In this document: in pieces, positions 24,077 to 32,594 of the stretch | Position numbering within the stretch: the first letter of the stretch is position 1 | Layout: every line of letters starts with the position of its first letter | Origin: an uncultured Clostridia bacterium | Lineage (GTDB): Bacteria > Bacillota > Clostridia > TANB77 > CAG-508 | Direction: 5' to 3' | DNA length: 32,594 nt | Assembly (NCBI GenBank): GCA_947630235.1 | Contig: CANRGN010000021.1 | Location: 1-32,594, forward strand | Made by a program: the position numbers and the translations under genes | The notes under the pieces: model-generated | What the model was told of the DNA's origin: nothing | Database searches by the model: none | Seen by the model: the letters and a program-made list of their open reading frames with translations, nothing else

Positions 24077-24150
24077 CAATTTATTCTGGATTGAAAGTAG
24101 ATACACAATATAGTGATAGAACTAAAGTGATGGAATCTTGAATTTATTAA
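24077..24150 (+). pseudogene. 3'-end relic of a second PMT gene
   Basis: These 74 bp match 15189-15262, the last codons and stop of the PMT gene, with three substitutions and no gaps. One substitution turns the penultimate TGG into TGA. The rest of the PMT gene is absent. The relic lies upstream of surface protein 4 as the intact PMT lies upstream of surface protein 1. Confidence 0.85.
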
Positions 24151-24626
24151 TATTTTTAAGAAATGAGGAAAATTTTTTAAAAATATTTAGTTATTTTTAC
24201 ATAAAGAATTAATTTTGTTCATAGAACGAAAATATTAATTTTGTGATAGTGGAAAGTTGAATGATCTAAATAAATCAAAAATGATAGTAAAAATGTAATA
24301 AAAATGCAATTAAAATGCGATTAAAATGCAATCTAAATTTTATAGAATGAAATAAAAAAAGATGTTAAAATAAAATTGATAAAAAATAAGTTGTGTATCA
24401 ACTTTTGTTTAGAATATTTATTTGATTTAACATTATAAAAATAATATTATATATTTATTTTATCATTATATACTATTAATTTGAAATATATTGGGTTAAA
24501 AATATTGATATTATGCGTTAGTATTTTATTTTGTAGAGCTAGTATAGAGAGAAGAAGGTATTTAGAAAATCGTAAAATGATAGATAGTTTCTATAGTTTG
24601 AAAGTCATTGTATTTTTCTAATTGTA
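24151..24626. other. AT-rich gene-free stretch before surface protein 4
   Basis: No frame or hairpin stands out. A short run of imperfect direct repeats (AAAATGCAAT / AAAATGCGAT / AAAATGCAAT, about 24299-24333) is visible. The rest is featureless. Confidence 0.4.
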
Positions 24627-24655
24627 TCGATATTTTTGTAAAGTGTTGATAAGAT
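24627..24655 (+). promoter_or_regulatory. Promoter of surface protein 4
   Basis: TCGATA (24627-24632), 17 bp, TAAGAT (24650-24655), homologous to 15322-15350. The following AAACAAAAGAGAGAGGAAG leader is conserved with genes 1 and 2. Confidence 0.6.
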
Positions 24656-24703
24656 GAAGAAAAATAAGTATAAAAAAACAAAAGAGAGAGGAAGAACTAT
24701 AAA

Positions 24704-26092
24704 ATGAAAAGAAAAAAGAAAAATGTAACATTGATATCTATGATTACTGCTAATATTGTGGCTATTTTGTTATTTGTATTTGTTTTTACAACATATACAA
24801 ATAGTGAATCTGTAAATACGAATGAGGAAAATGAATATGATTATTTTGAGAATTTTGGAAGATATGGTATTTTATGTAGGGACTTAGAGCAAAATCATGA
24901 TTTACATACAAATTTTGCTATTAGAAACTATGTACGCAGGTCGGAGACGACATACAATGTATATAAAGAAGATGGCTCTATTGAGAATGATTTGGTTAGG
25001 GAAAAAAATAACGAAAAAGGAATTCAAGATGCACTTTATAAATTTAGAGATTATTGTAATGATTTCTTATATAATACACGTATTGAAGATATAGGAACAA
25101 ATAAGGAAATAAATATAGAAAATAGAGAAGAAGATTTTATTTATTTTTTTATAGACGACTCATTGAATAATGTGAAGTTAAAGATGCGTCCTGATCAAAC
25201 TGTAGTATTTGGAACAGATTCATACAATGTAACTATAGATAGTGTAACATTTGAAGGTGCATCACCAAACAATGTGTTTTTTTTAATTGTTAGAAATGGT
25301 AATGTGTATCTAAATTCAGAGAATATATTTGCTACCATTATCGCTCCTGCTGCTAACGTTTATGTTAACCAATCTGGATGTGGATGGATAGTTGGTAGTT
25401 ATGTATGTTGCAATTCTGATTGGCATGTACCTCATTTTGGTTCTATTACATTACCAACGCCAATTCCAAAGTCAACGCCAACTCCAACACCGACGCCAAC
25501 ACCAACAACAACACCGACGCCAACTCCAACAGGATGGCCAATGCCATCAGAAGAGCCAACACCTTCACCATCAGAAGAGCCAACGCCTTCACCATCAGAA
25601 GAGCCAACACCTTCACCATCAGAAGAACCAACGCCTTCACCATCAGAAGAGCCATCGCCTTCACCATCAGAAGAGCCAACGCCTTCACCATCAGAAGAGC
25701 CAACGCCTTCACCATCAGAAGAGCCATCGCCTTCACCATCAGAAGAGCCAACACCTTCACCATCAGAAGAACCAACGCCTTCACCATCAGAAGAGCCAAT
25801 GCCTTCACCATCAGAAGAGCCAACGCCAACGCCAACATCAACACCAACATCAACGCCAACACCAAGCTCAATAGAAGCTTTAAATGTAGATCCATCACCA
25901 TTTACTTCTGATGAACTATCACAATCAAAGGATACGTCTAAATCTGAAAATAAGTATGTTGGAGAAAGTGATATAGAAAACAATGCAAAAACAGGAGATA
26001 ATATCATTAAATTCATAGTTATACTAATAATTTCAATTGGAGCATTCTTAGGAATAATATATAGGAGCAAAAAATTTTATAAGAAAAAGTAA
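24704..26092 (+). CDS. Surface protein 4: choice-of-anchor A adhesin with Thr/Pro and Ser/Pro stalk
   Basis: 462 residues. The first 37 residues are nearly those of protein 2 ([20 protein letters not shown]..). The adhesive domain (about 40-247) includes [51 protein letters not shown] and [20 protein letters not shown]. The stalk (about 249-389) begins with TPTPTP, then a 24-bp repeat giving EEPTPSPS or EEPSPSPS, then TPTSTPT. Threonine is frequent here, unlike in proteins 1 and 2, offering many possible O-glycosylation sites. A short acidic spacer precedes NAKTGDN (about 428), a hydrophobic helix and a basic tail. No MucBP-like domain. Expected to be exported and sortase-anchored. Confidence 0.85.
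   Translation: MKRKKKNVTLISMITANIVAILLFVFVFTTYTNSESVNTNEENEYDYFENFGRYGILCRDLEQNHDLHTNFAIRNYVRRSETTYNVYKEDGSIENDLVREKNNEKGIQDALYKFRDYCNDFLYNTRIEDIGTNKEINIENREEDFIYFFIDDSLNNVKLKMRPDQTVVFGTDSYNVTIDSVTFEGASPNNVFFLIVRNGNVYLNSENIFATIIAPAANVYVNQSGCGWIVGSYVCCNSDWHVPHFGSITLPTPIPKSTPTPTPTPTPTTTPTPTPTGWPMPSEEPTPSPSEEPTPSPSEEPTPSPSEEPTPSPSEEPSPSPSEEPTPSPSEEPTPSPSEEPSPSPSEEPTPSPSEEPTPSPSEEPMPSPSEEPTPTPTSTPTSTPTPSSIEALNVDPSPFTSDELSQSKDTSKSENKYVGESDIENNAKTGDNIIKFIVILIISIGAFLGIIYRSKKFYKKK
25549..25820 (+). repeat. 24-bp minisatellite in surface protein 4
   Basis: About eleven units built on TCACCATCAGAAGAGCCAAC, each eight codons. Homogeneous third positions imply recent expansion. The unit is shorter by two codons than that of proteins 1 and 2. 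Confidence 0.8.
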
Positions 26093-26194
26093 TATAAATT
26101 AAAAAGATATTTATAATAATAAATAAATGAATGTAAAAAATATGTTTTTGATGTAAATAGGATTTCACAAATTAGACTCTTTGCTAAAAGTTAA

Positions 26195-26231
26195 AATGGA
26201 TAAGCTATAAAAGCTTATCCATTTCTTTTTT
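26195..26231 (+). terminator. Terminator of surface protein 4
   Basis: AATGGATAAGCT (26195-26206) pairs perfectly with AGCTTATCCATT (26212-26223), loop ATAAA, then TCTTTTTT. A related GGATAAGAA/TTCTTATCC pair (about 26263-26294) overlaps the end of the converging gene. Confidence 0.8.
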
Positions 26232-26288
26232 ACATTAGTATTACTTCATTCAGTACAACCATTTGGATAAGAATATTCAAGTTTTTTC

Positions 26289-28952
26289 TTATCCTACTTT
26301 ATAATATATCAGGCACCATATCGTGTTAAGAATAAAACCTACAAAGAATAATGGTATGATTATTAAAGAGTTTTGTTTATTAGCGGATTTATATGACAAT
26401 ATGCTGAATAATGCAAGTGGTAATACATCATTTGTATATCTATTTCCAATATGATATCCACCCATTGTTTTATGTGATGTTATACATAATAATTCAATTA
26501 TTAGTATTATACTGGCAATTATGATTTCATATCGATTTTCTTTTTCTTTTTTTATAAAGAATTGAATGATATATATAACATATACTAAAAATAATGGGCT
26601 AGCTATGAACATACAAAAACCATTGTATGTCAAAAATTTTATATGTCCGTTTTCTGTTGTTAATGGAAAGCGGAATAGAGATTTAATATTATTTAAGATA
26701 TAGTGTATTGAGAATTGTCCATGTTCAGAGTGCATGAATTCAGGTAAATAGTTATGTCCGAATTCGATAGGGTTTCCAAATCTTGCCAAATTAAGTAACA
26801 TATATGATAGTATTATTATAGATGGTGTTATATACCATTTCCATTGGGATATAATAATGTTTATAATATTTTTTTCTGGATTTTTTTGTTTTAAGTTTTT
26901 ATATAGTAAATAAGTTATTAAGAAAATATAAAAAAGTGAAAGAGGTCTGCAACCAACAGCACATGCCCATGCAATAAGAGATAACTTACCATTGCCTTTT
27001 TTTGCATAATAAAGTGATATAATGAGTAATGAAAAGCACATGTTTTGAGCAATGAACCATACGTAAGGTGTAATTGCAGTAAATAGAGTGTTTGACCCTA
27101 TTACAAGAAATAATGTCCAAAAAATACAGATGATATTTGATTCTCTAAAGCAACTTGCAAGTTTATAAGCATATATGGCACCTACAAGAGTAAAAAAGAT
27201 AGTTATAAATCCATCGCAATTATTCCATCCAATAGCAACAAATGGTAACATAATATATGATGGAAATGGTGGAAAACTAACGAAGTATTTTTTGTTAAAA
27301 ATAGCAAGTTCTAAATATTCAATGTTATTTACATCAAGTTTGCCTTGCAACCATGATTGGACTTGCAAGATATATGAATTGAAATTGTTTGTTGACCATG
27401 GATATTGTTGGGTAAAATTCCATATAAAAGATAAAGTTAAAATTATACACCCACATATTATGAGGTAATTAGATATTTTTTTAGTTTTTTGGTTCACAAC
27501 ACGATTATGACATACAAAAGAAAACAACCTATTTTTTATGTTCTTAAAATAACCTTTGTATCCATATTTACAAATGGGTTGTTCAACATATTTTGTTAAT
27601 ATCACGCTAGTTGCAATAGAAATTATTAAACACAATAAAGTTAATCCTTCCATTGCTGGACGATCATCCATCACTGGATTAGCCGTAGTATATGGAATAT
27701 TTATTTTCTTTAAAAATAAACAAATATTTTGATGACACAAGAACATTGCATAAGATATAGACGACAAAAACACAAAAAACTTATTGCCCCAGATTTTTTT
27801 ATTCCAAAAATCATAGGAAAAACAAGTGGTGAACATAAATATTGCAACAATCATAGCAAAAATTCCACGATATAATGTTCTAAAATACATATTACCACCA
27901 TAAATACCATCAGGCATATGCATATTACTAATCCAAAAAAAATAACCTATTGCAGCTAAAACACAAATCATAGACATCAAAGTCATATAAAATTTCATTT
28001 CATATATATGTTTAATCTTATGTTTTGCATAAACAACAAAATAAGCAGAAAGCATACCAAAGCCAAAAACATCAAGATATTCAGGCATAAAAGCTTGACT
28101 CATTTGTGAACCCAGATCAAAATTACAAAGTAATGTTAGTCTTACCAATACTGCAACAACAGTCATTCCTAAAAATGTCAATATTGGCTTTTTTCTAAAA
28201 AATTTACATATTAAAGGAAATACTATATAAAATTGAACTATCACAGGCAAAAACCATGCAGTACCAATTATACTCGATAAGGTTTCACTTGAAAAATTAT
28301 TTAAAAAAAGAATATGTGAGAAAAAATGTTTTGCGGTGTATAATAATCCATTATTTGCAGAATAGTTCATAGATAAAGCTGGAAAAATTATAGCTATTAT
28401 AAGTAGAAAAACATAAACAGGATATATCCTTCGAACTCTTTTTATAAAGAACTCTTTCCAACCAGTAAATTTAATTTCACCAAACATATTTCTTGCTATC
28501 GGATAAAATAAGCAAAATCCGCTCAACAAAAAATATATATCTATTGCTATATATCCGTGACGCTGAAATACTTCGAGATTAAACAAATAACTTTGTTTCA
28601 CTTATCCTTAAATTATAAAATATCCAAGTTTGTTCCCAAATATGAAACATAACTATTAAGATTAAAGAAATAGCCCTTACTCCATAAACAACAGGTAAAT
28701 AATCTGATGTTTTATTTTCTTTTAAATCATTTTTTATATTTTTAAATTTTTTATTATATATTATAAAACATATTTCAGCCAAAATATATAATATTACTAA
28801 CGATATAGTAAGTAACAACGGCATTGGTCCAGCACACTTCTGTATATATGATATTCGTTCAAGAAGTGTTGAACCAATCGAATCTTCTTTTGCAAAAACT
28901 GTTATAGTTAGTAACATCCATATGCAAAAAAAACATAATAATTTTTTTTCAT
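26289..28952 (-). pseudogene. Acyltransferase-3 / GT-C-like membrane fusion, two frameshifts
   Basis: Gene start: AAGGAGGTGATTTC-ATG at 28952, followed by A8. The zero frame dies after 14 codons, but one extra base in the A8 (28942-28949) or the nearby U8 (28926-28933) opens a good signal peptide ending TITVFA. The protein continues in 28917-28579 to LPVVYGVRAISLILIVMFH (acyltransferase-3 helix 1 with catalytic-type His). A second shift near 28590 moves to the 28601-26289 frame (FQRHGYIAIDIYFLLSGFCL, RRIYPVY). That frame completes the acyltransferase (to about 350) and adds about 400 residues of membrane helices of GT-C type (YPWSTNNFNSYILQVQSWL, FVSFPPFP, MGGYHIGNRYTNDVL). The repaired protein would have about 887 residues. 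It probably acylates, and perhaps glycosylates, an extracytoplasmic glycan. Upstream neighbour: Gpi18-like gene. Confidence 0.65.
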
Positions 28953-29028
28953 GAAATCACCTCCTTGTAAAATTTTTAAACCTCTGATTTTCTAAATACT
29001 GCACAACTAGATAGTGTTCCGAAAAAAA

Positions 29029-30258
29029 TTAGTTATTTGAATTTGTGGTTGGAAATCGATTTGTATTAGTATTGGTATCTGCAAAGTATTTATTGTAAAT
29101 ATCTTTTGCTACTAATACTATTAATATTAGATATATAAAGCTTATATATTGTATTGGACTATAACTATCTCCAAATAAAAATTTAGTATAGCCGTACACA
29201 GAAATTAAAGATATTCCTATAGGTACATATATTTTATCTTTGTTATATATTAAATACAATATGCTCAATATATCTCCTGCATACAAATATCTGTCGTGCA
29301 TATGTGGTAATAGAAATGTTGAAATCATTATAGATAAAAGACCAAATTCTATGATTTGTTGATTATCAAATTTTATTTTTTTATAGATTACCATAAAAGA
29401 TAGTATTACAAATACAAATATCGTAGCCATAATTCCAACTTTTGAAAAACATTTATTTGGCGACATTACAAAGTTATAAGTATCATCCGTTGGAAAGATT
29501 AAATGATATACTCCTGGAAAATTTAAACTTAAATAGAATTCATATTCTGAGGTTTGATTAGTATATATGTTTATGCAACTAGAGATTTGTTTTCCAAAAG
29601 CAATTGCTGGTAAACACATTATTATATTGACTAATGGTATTATTAAAAAAAAGCATATAGGAAATTTTCTTTTTGATAGATAAATTAAAATATATAATGG
29701 CAATATAAATATAAATTGTAACTTAAAAGCAAATGATAATCCTAGAAATACAAATGCTTTTAGATACTTTTCTTCTAATAGGGCAGAAATTGATAATAAA
29801 ATAAATGCTACATAAATAGAATCTGCTTGACCCCAACAGGCTGAATTAAGAATTACTGTTGGTAAGAATAGAATTACACCATAAATAATTAAAGCATAAA
29901 AATCCTTTTTTTTATTTTCTTTTAATATAATAAAAACGATTTTCATTGAAGCCAAGGCACATACATAATCAAATATGATAGATACTACTTTTACAGATAC
30001 TATTGCTTTTATTGGCAAATAGGTAAGTAGTGCCAAAATGGTCAAATATGGTGCGGTATAATTTCCTATATCTAATCTTAATGCATGTAATCCACCATTT
30101 TCCTTTAATTCATTAAACCATAGTTGTATACAACCATTAAAATCTCCTGAAACATAATCTAATAATACAATTCTAGTATAAATTGAAATTGCAGTAATAA
30201 TAAAAAAGAATATTATAAATATATTTTTTTCTATAAAATTCCATATTTTTTCAGTCAT
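29029..30258 (-). CDS. Gpi18-like mannosyltransferase family membrane protein
   Basis: 409 residues with about ten membrane helices; AAGGAGATAAGAT before ATG. GDF (38-40) lies in the first outside loop, as the acidic loop-1 motif of GT-C enzymes. NYTAPYLTIL (66-75), WGQADSIY (142-149), FAFKLQFIFILPLY (176-189) and HMHDRY (319-324) match the signature blocks of Gpi18/COG5542-type mannosyltransferases (W-G-Q-x-D and H-x-H-x-R-Y). It would transfer a sugar, probably mannose from a polyprenyl-phosphate donor, to a lipid or glycan outside the membrane. An Asn/Thr-rich tail ends the protein. It is intact and lies just upstream of the frameshifted acyltransferase gene, probably the same operon. Confidence 0.75.
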   Translation of the reverse strand: MTEKIWNFIEKNIFIIFFFIITAISIYTRIVLLDYVSGDFNGCIQLWFNELKENGGLHALRLDIGNYTAPYLTILALLTYLPIKAIVSVKVVSIIFDYVCALASMKIVFIILKENKKKDFYALIIYGVILFLPTVILNSACWGQADSIYVAFILLSISALLEEKYLKAFVFLGLSFAFKLQFIFILPLYILIYLSKRKFPICFFLIIPLVNIIMCLPAIAFGKQISSCINIYTNQTSEYEFYLSLNFPGVYHLIFPTDDTYNFVMSPNKCFSKVGIMATIFVFVILSFMVIYKKIKFDNQQIIEFGLLSIMISTFLLPHMHDRYLYAGDILSILYLIYNKDKIYVPIGISLISVYGYTKFLFGDSYSPIQYISFIYLILIVLVAKDIYNKYFADTNTNTNRFPTTNSNN

Positions 30259-30640
30259 ATCTTATCTCCTTAAAATAAATCTTATATAATAAAATCCAAT
30301 CATAACTATTTTTAATACAATAAAACTTTTATTAAATTGATTTGAAACATACAGTAATTTCCATTGAAAATTGCTGAGCAAAATTGATTTTTTAGTATTA
30401 GAAAATTCCTTTTTAGTATATGATATAATTTGCCAAATTTATACAAAAGAAGATAATAATCAAGAAATTAAAGAATTAAAATCCTCAAAATTGTAAATAA
30501 AATATATCATATAAATTCTTATTTGGATAGACTTTCTCGAAAAAAAATAAAAAGGTTAAAATTAAAGGTACAACATTTCACAATTCGTTGCTCATAGGAA
30601 TGTTTTCAATATAAATTTATTTGAAGTTTAGTTGCTTTTA
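30259..30640. other. Gene-free stretch
   Basis: AT-rich, no frame with a ribosome site and no convincing hairpin. It must hold the promoter of the minus-strand operon, but I cannot fix it. Confidence 0.4.
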
Positions 30641-30649
30641 TAGATGTGC

Positions 30650-31075
30650 AGTGTTATAATGAAAGGACTGAAAACTAAAGAATAGGAGTGTAAAAAATGA
30701 AGTAATACATAAAATAGAAACTTTAACTCAAGTAAAAGATCCATTAACAGATGATAAAATAGAAAGAATGTGAGAGAATTATTGCAGTAATATAAAAATA
30801 GACACAACCATGCGGTTATGCGATAGTTAAGCAATCTAATGTTAAATTTTCACATAGAAAATTTATGGGAGTAATATAATAAAGCCAATTATATTTGATT
30901 TAAAAGATTTAGAAATGAAAGCTAGAAAAGAAGATAAACTAGCATGCTATATTCTTGGCAGAAGTTATGATAGTGAATAAAATGGAGCAGAGCAAAGTTT
31001 TGAAAAAGCAATGTGGTATGAAAGAGTTAGGAGCTTCTCGCTCTGCGTATGGAGTAGGCGCTTGTTATTATTAAG
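30650..31075 (+). pseudogene. Sel1-like repeat protein remnant and preceding stub
   Basis: TATAAT (30655-30660) and AGGAGTG precede a frame with EVIHKIETLTQVKDPLTDDK, broken by stops. Further on, DLEMKARKEDKLACYILGRS, a stop, EQSFEKAMWYE and, one frame over, LGASRSAYGVGACYY show the A..LG..Y....A..WY.KA...G...A pattern of Sel1/TPR-like repeats. At least two stops and a frameshift make it non-functional. Coordinates are approximate. Confidence 0.45.
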
Positions 31076-31231
31076 GTTCTCTAATTTTTTTTAACTAAAG
31101 TTAGACATTGATTCCAATTTGGCAGTACTACAAGGTATTTCAGTTATATCACAATGAAAATAATATTTATCTTTATAACATTTACTACTTAGAGGAATTA
31201 CAGTTCACATCTTTTTATAAGATTATGAACG

Positions 31232-31456
31232 CTAGAGAATAGCTGGTCTTAATTTTCTTAATTCTGATTCAATATTTTGTCCAAAGTCTACACAACAAAT
31301 AGAACATGATTTTAAGTTAAAAATATTATTATTAGTAGTATCTAATAATAATTTATCATAACACCATTTTAAGTATTTAATTCTTTCAATATTTTTCTTT
31401 GTAAATGTTAAAATAAAACTGGCTCTTCTGCATTTTATTTGATATAATATTTCCAA
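31232..31456 (-). pseudogene. PemK/MazF-family toxin, truncated
   Basis: The 74-codon minus-strand frame ends VDFGQNIESELRKLRPAIL. This is the first conserved block of PemK/MazF endoribonucleases (V-x-x-G-x-N-I-G-S-E-x-x-K-x-R-P-A-I-L/V), with Glu in place of the Gly after Ile. It is preceded by an N-terminal helix (YLKWCYDKLLLDTTNNN) as in the longer clostridial variants. The remaining roughly 80 residues of the toxin are missing after the stop. No antitoxin gene nearby. Confidence 0.5.
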
Positions 31457-31622
31457 ATTTATTAATACTGTAGTATGATGTTAATGAATTTGGAGTTTAT
31501 TATTTATGCAAGAACTAATAAAAAATATAGATATTGAAAGAACAAAAAGAAATTAAAATAAAATGGGATTTAATATCAAAGGTAAAAGAATTATATGAAA
31601 AAATTCATAAGCATAAATAAAA

Positions 31623-31648
31623 ACTCAGCCCGCATTCGCAGGCTGAGT
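31623..31648 (-). terminator. Intrinsic terminator of the small orphan gene
   Basis: ACTCAGCC (31623-31630) and GGCTGAGT (31641-31648) are perfect inverted copies. Read on the minus strand the stem is followed by TTTTTATT. It abuts the stop codon at 31653. Confidence 0.85.
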
Positions 31649-31652
31649 GTTC

Positions 31653-31901
31653 TTACTGAGCAGTACATATAACATAACCATCAAGGCTATGAGGTTTTTT
31701 AACCACTTCCCTTACGACAAAACCATAGGGGATTGCTGTGGAGTTGATTCTGACTTCTTTGACATTTGCTTTAGGATATACTAACACGGGCTGAAGATAT
31801 CCTTTGGCTGTCAAGTCGATAAATGTCGACTTGCGATCTTGAATCAGTTTGGTGTCGTCTGCAGCTGCAAAAAGCTGATCAACTAAATAGTACGTTCTCA
31901 T
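31653..31901 (-). CDS. Small orphan protein, less AT-rich than surroundings
   Basis: 82 residues starting at ATG 31901 with CAGGAGGTAAACTT upstream; longer in-frame starts lie before this ribosome site. The sequence begins MRTYYLVDQLFAAADDTKLI and contains GYLQPVLVYPKANVKEVRI, IPYGFVVREVVKKPHSLDGY and a final VICTAQ: alternating strand-like segments, no signal or membrane helix. Own promoter, about 85-nt leader, and own GC-rich terminator: a self-contained unit, like the orphan at 9995-10936, with the same atypical base composition. Function unknown. Confidence 0.7.
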   Translation of the reverse strand: MRTYYLVDQLFAAADDTKLIQDRKSTFIDLTAKGYLQPVLVYPKANVKEVRINSTAIPYGFVVREVVKKPHSLDGYVICTAQ

Positions 31902-31988
31902 AAGTTTACCTCCTGAAATATTTACTTTTTTTGCGTAAATTCGAATGTGAAAACAGGTAGGATTTTGCAAATAGTTTTCACTAAATAT

Positions 31989-32017
31989 AGTATATCATAT
32001 TTTATGTAAATTTACAA
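31989..32017 (-). promoter_or_regulatory. Promoter and leader hairpin of the small orphan gene
   Basis: On the minus strand, TTGTAA (32017-32012), 17 bp, TATACT (31994-31989). In the leader, GTGAAAAC (31947-31954 on plus) and GTTTTCAC (31974-31981) form an 8-bp inverted repeat that could be an operator or RNA hairpin. Confidence 0.5.
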
Positions 32018-32192
32018 TATATTACAATTTTTCTAAAAAAGTATGTTAGGAAATTAAATAATTAAATAGACAAAAAGATAAATCTTAAAGGTGGAAAAAG
32101 CAAGATAGATGAACCAAAAAATTTTAGGTGTAAAATAATAGTTTAGAGGAAAAATTGTTAGAAATTAATAAAAAATTAGGGGAAAATAAAAA

Positions 32193-32594
32193 ATGAAAAG
32201 TGATTATGTATTAGAAATAAGAAAAAAAATTGGACATATGGCTATATTTAATCCAGTAGTAACATTAGTAATTTACAAAGAAGGAAAAATATTATTACAA
32301 AAAAGGTCAGATAATGGAAAATGGGCAATACACGGAGGAGGAATGGAACCAGGAGAGAAATATCTAGAAACATTACAACGAGAGATAAAAGAGGAATTAA
32401 ATATTGAGCCTATAAATCCAATTTTATTAGGAATATATTCAGGAAAAGATCTATTCAATATTTATAAAAATGGTGATGAAGTATACGCATTAAATCATGT
32501 TTTTATTTGTAATGATTATAAAGGAACAATTGACTTTAAAGATGGTGAAGTAAATGAATTAAAATGGTTTGATATAGATGATTTACCAGAAAAC
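32193..32594 (+). CDS. Nudix hydrolase, 3' end outside window
   Basis: 134 residues are visible; TTAGGGGAAAATAAAAA precedes ATG. MAIFNPVVTLVIYKEGKILL, then QKRSDNGKWAIHGGGMEPGE, then LQRELKEELNI form a Nudix fold with its Nudix box (G-x5-E-x7-REL-x-EE), where the usual Gly after E-x is Asn. The strand before the box and VNELKWFDIDDLP after it are typical. It would cleave a nucleoside-diphosphate-linked substrate, not identifiable from sequence. It is unlike the broken Nudix gene at 8213-8643 outside the motif. Confidence 0.8.
   Translation, partial: MKSDYVLEIRKKIGHMAIFNPVVTLVIYKEGKILLQKRSDNGKWAIHGGGMEPGEKYLETLQREIKEELNIEPINPILLGIYSGKDLFNIYKNGDEVYALNHVFICNDYKGTIDFKDGEVNELKWFDIDDLPEN

Noticed and set aside
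1162..24150. TGA read as Trp or Gly (alternative genetic code)
   Set aside because: Intact genes such as the nuclease (7496), pyrophosphatase (4681) and adhesin 3 (21225) end in TGA. TGG is used freely, and broken genes also carry TAG/TAA stops and true frameshifts.
27175..27468. 97-codon plus-strand frame
   Set aside because: Antisense shadow of the acyltransferase fusion.
30628..30834. 68-codon minus-strand frame
   Set aside because: Hydrophobic shadow of an AT-rich plus-strand remnant; no start signal.

Overview
The window comes from a very AT-rich, low-GC Gram-positive genome. A gut-type Clostridia/Bacillota member is my best guess: strong AGGAGG-like ribosome sites, TTGACA/TATAAT promoters, sortase-type cell-wall anchors, a class-D-like sortase remnant and WYL/Nudix/HAD genes all fit. 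The standard code is used: several intact genes end in TGA and TGG is the normal Trp codon. I see no tRNA, rRNA or CRISPR array. Lineage below phylum is inference.

Left part (1-9141): a gene graveyard with some intact genes. Two P-loop (uridine-kinase-like) genes (313-915 minus, 2013-2681 plus) flank a decayed transposase and a HIT-family stub. Then come a chimeric, frameshifted AAA+/HprK-like gene, an intact small inorganic pyrophosphatase, a WYL-type regulator that has lost its WYL core, a DnaA-like stub, the last codons of a DUF2779-like nuclease gene, and an intact PD-(D/E)XK nuclease. Two 69-bp promoter modules (2723-2791, 5459-5527) share an upstream box and carry inverted repeats of different sequence at nearly the same place. 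A promoter-plus-hairpins unit at 7716-7840 looks like a small RNA gene. Broken Nudix and HAD genes follow.

Middle (9142-13560): a clearly less AT-rich orphan gene with an Asp-rich tail (9995-10936), a histidine-phosphatase/glycerophosphodiesterase fusion (11177-12430) bracketed by 27-bp palindromic repeats, and a small membrane-anchored repeat protein.

Right-centre (13562-26092), the main attraction: a protein O-mannosyltransferase (PMT) gene followed by four paralogous surface proteins. Each has the same type of leader, a choice-of-anchor-A adhesive domain (or BspA-like DUF285 repeats in the first), a Pro/Ser/Thr/Glu minisatellite stalk and a KTGDN-type sorting signal. The paralogues are mosaics: leaders, stalks and C-termini have been exchanged. 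A 74-bp relic of the PMT 3' end lies upstream of the fourth one, so a PMT-adhesin cassette was probably duplicated. Between the third and fourth are decayed genes: an unknown gene, an rpsF fragment, an internally deleted sortase, and a toxin-antitoxin pair with a nonsense-mutated toxin.

Right (26289-32594): on the minus strand, a Gpi18-like mannosyltransferase and a frameshifted acyltransferase-3/GT-C-like fusion. Its first frameshift lies in a homopolymer tract right after the start codon. Sel1 and MazF remnants, a small less AT-rich orphan gene with a classic terminator, and the start of a Nudix gene complete the window.

Working model (inference): 13562-30258 is a surface-glycoprotein locus in which PMT/GT-C enzymes modify Ser/Thr-rich stalks of sortase-anchored adhesins, diversified by tandem-repeat and gene-conversion events.
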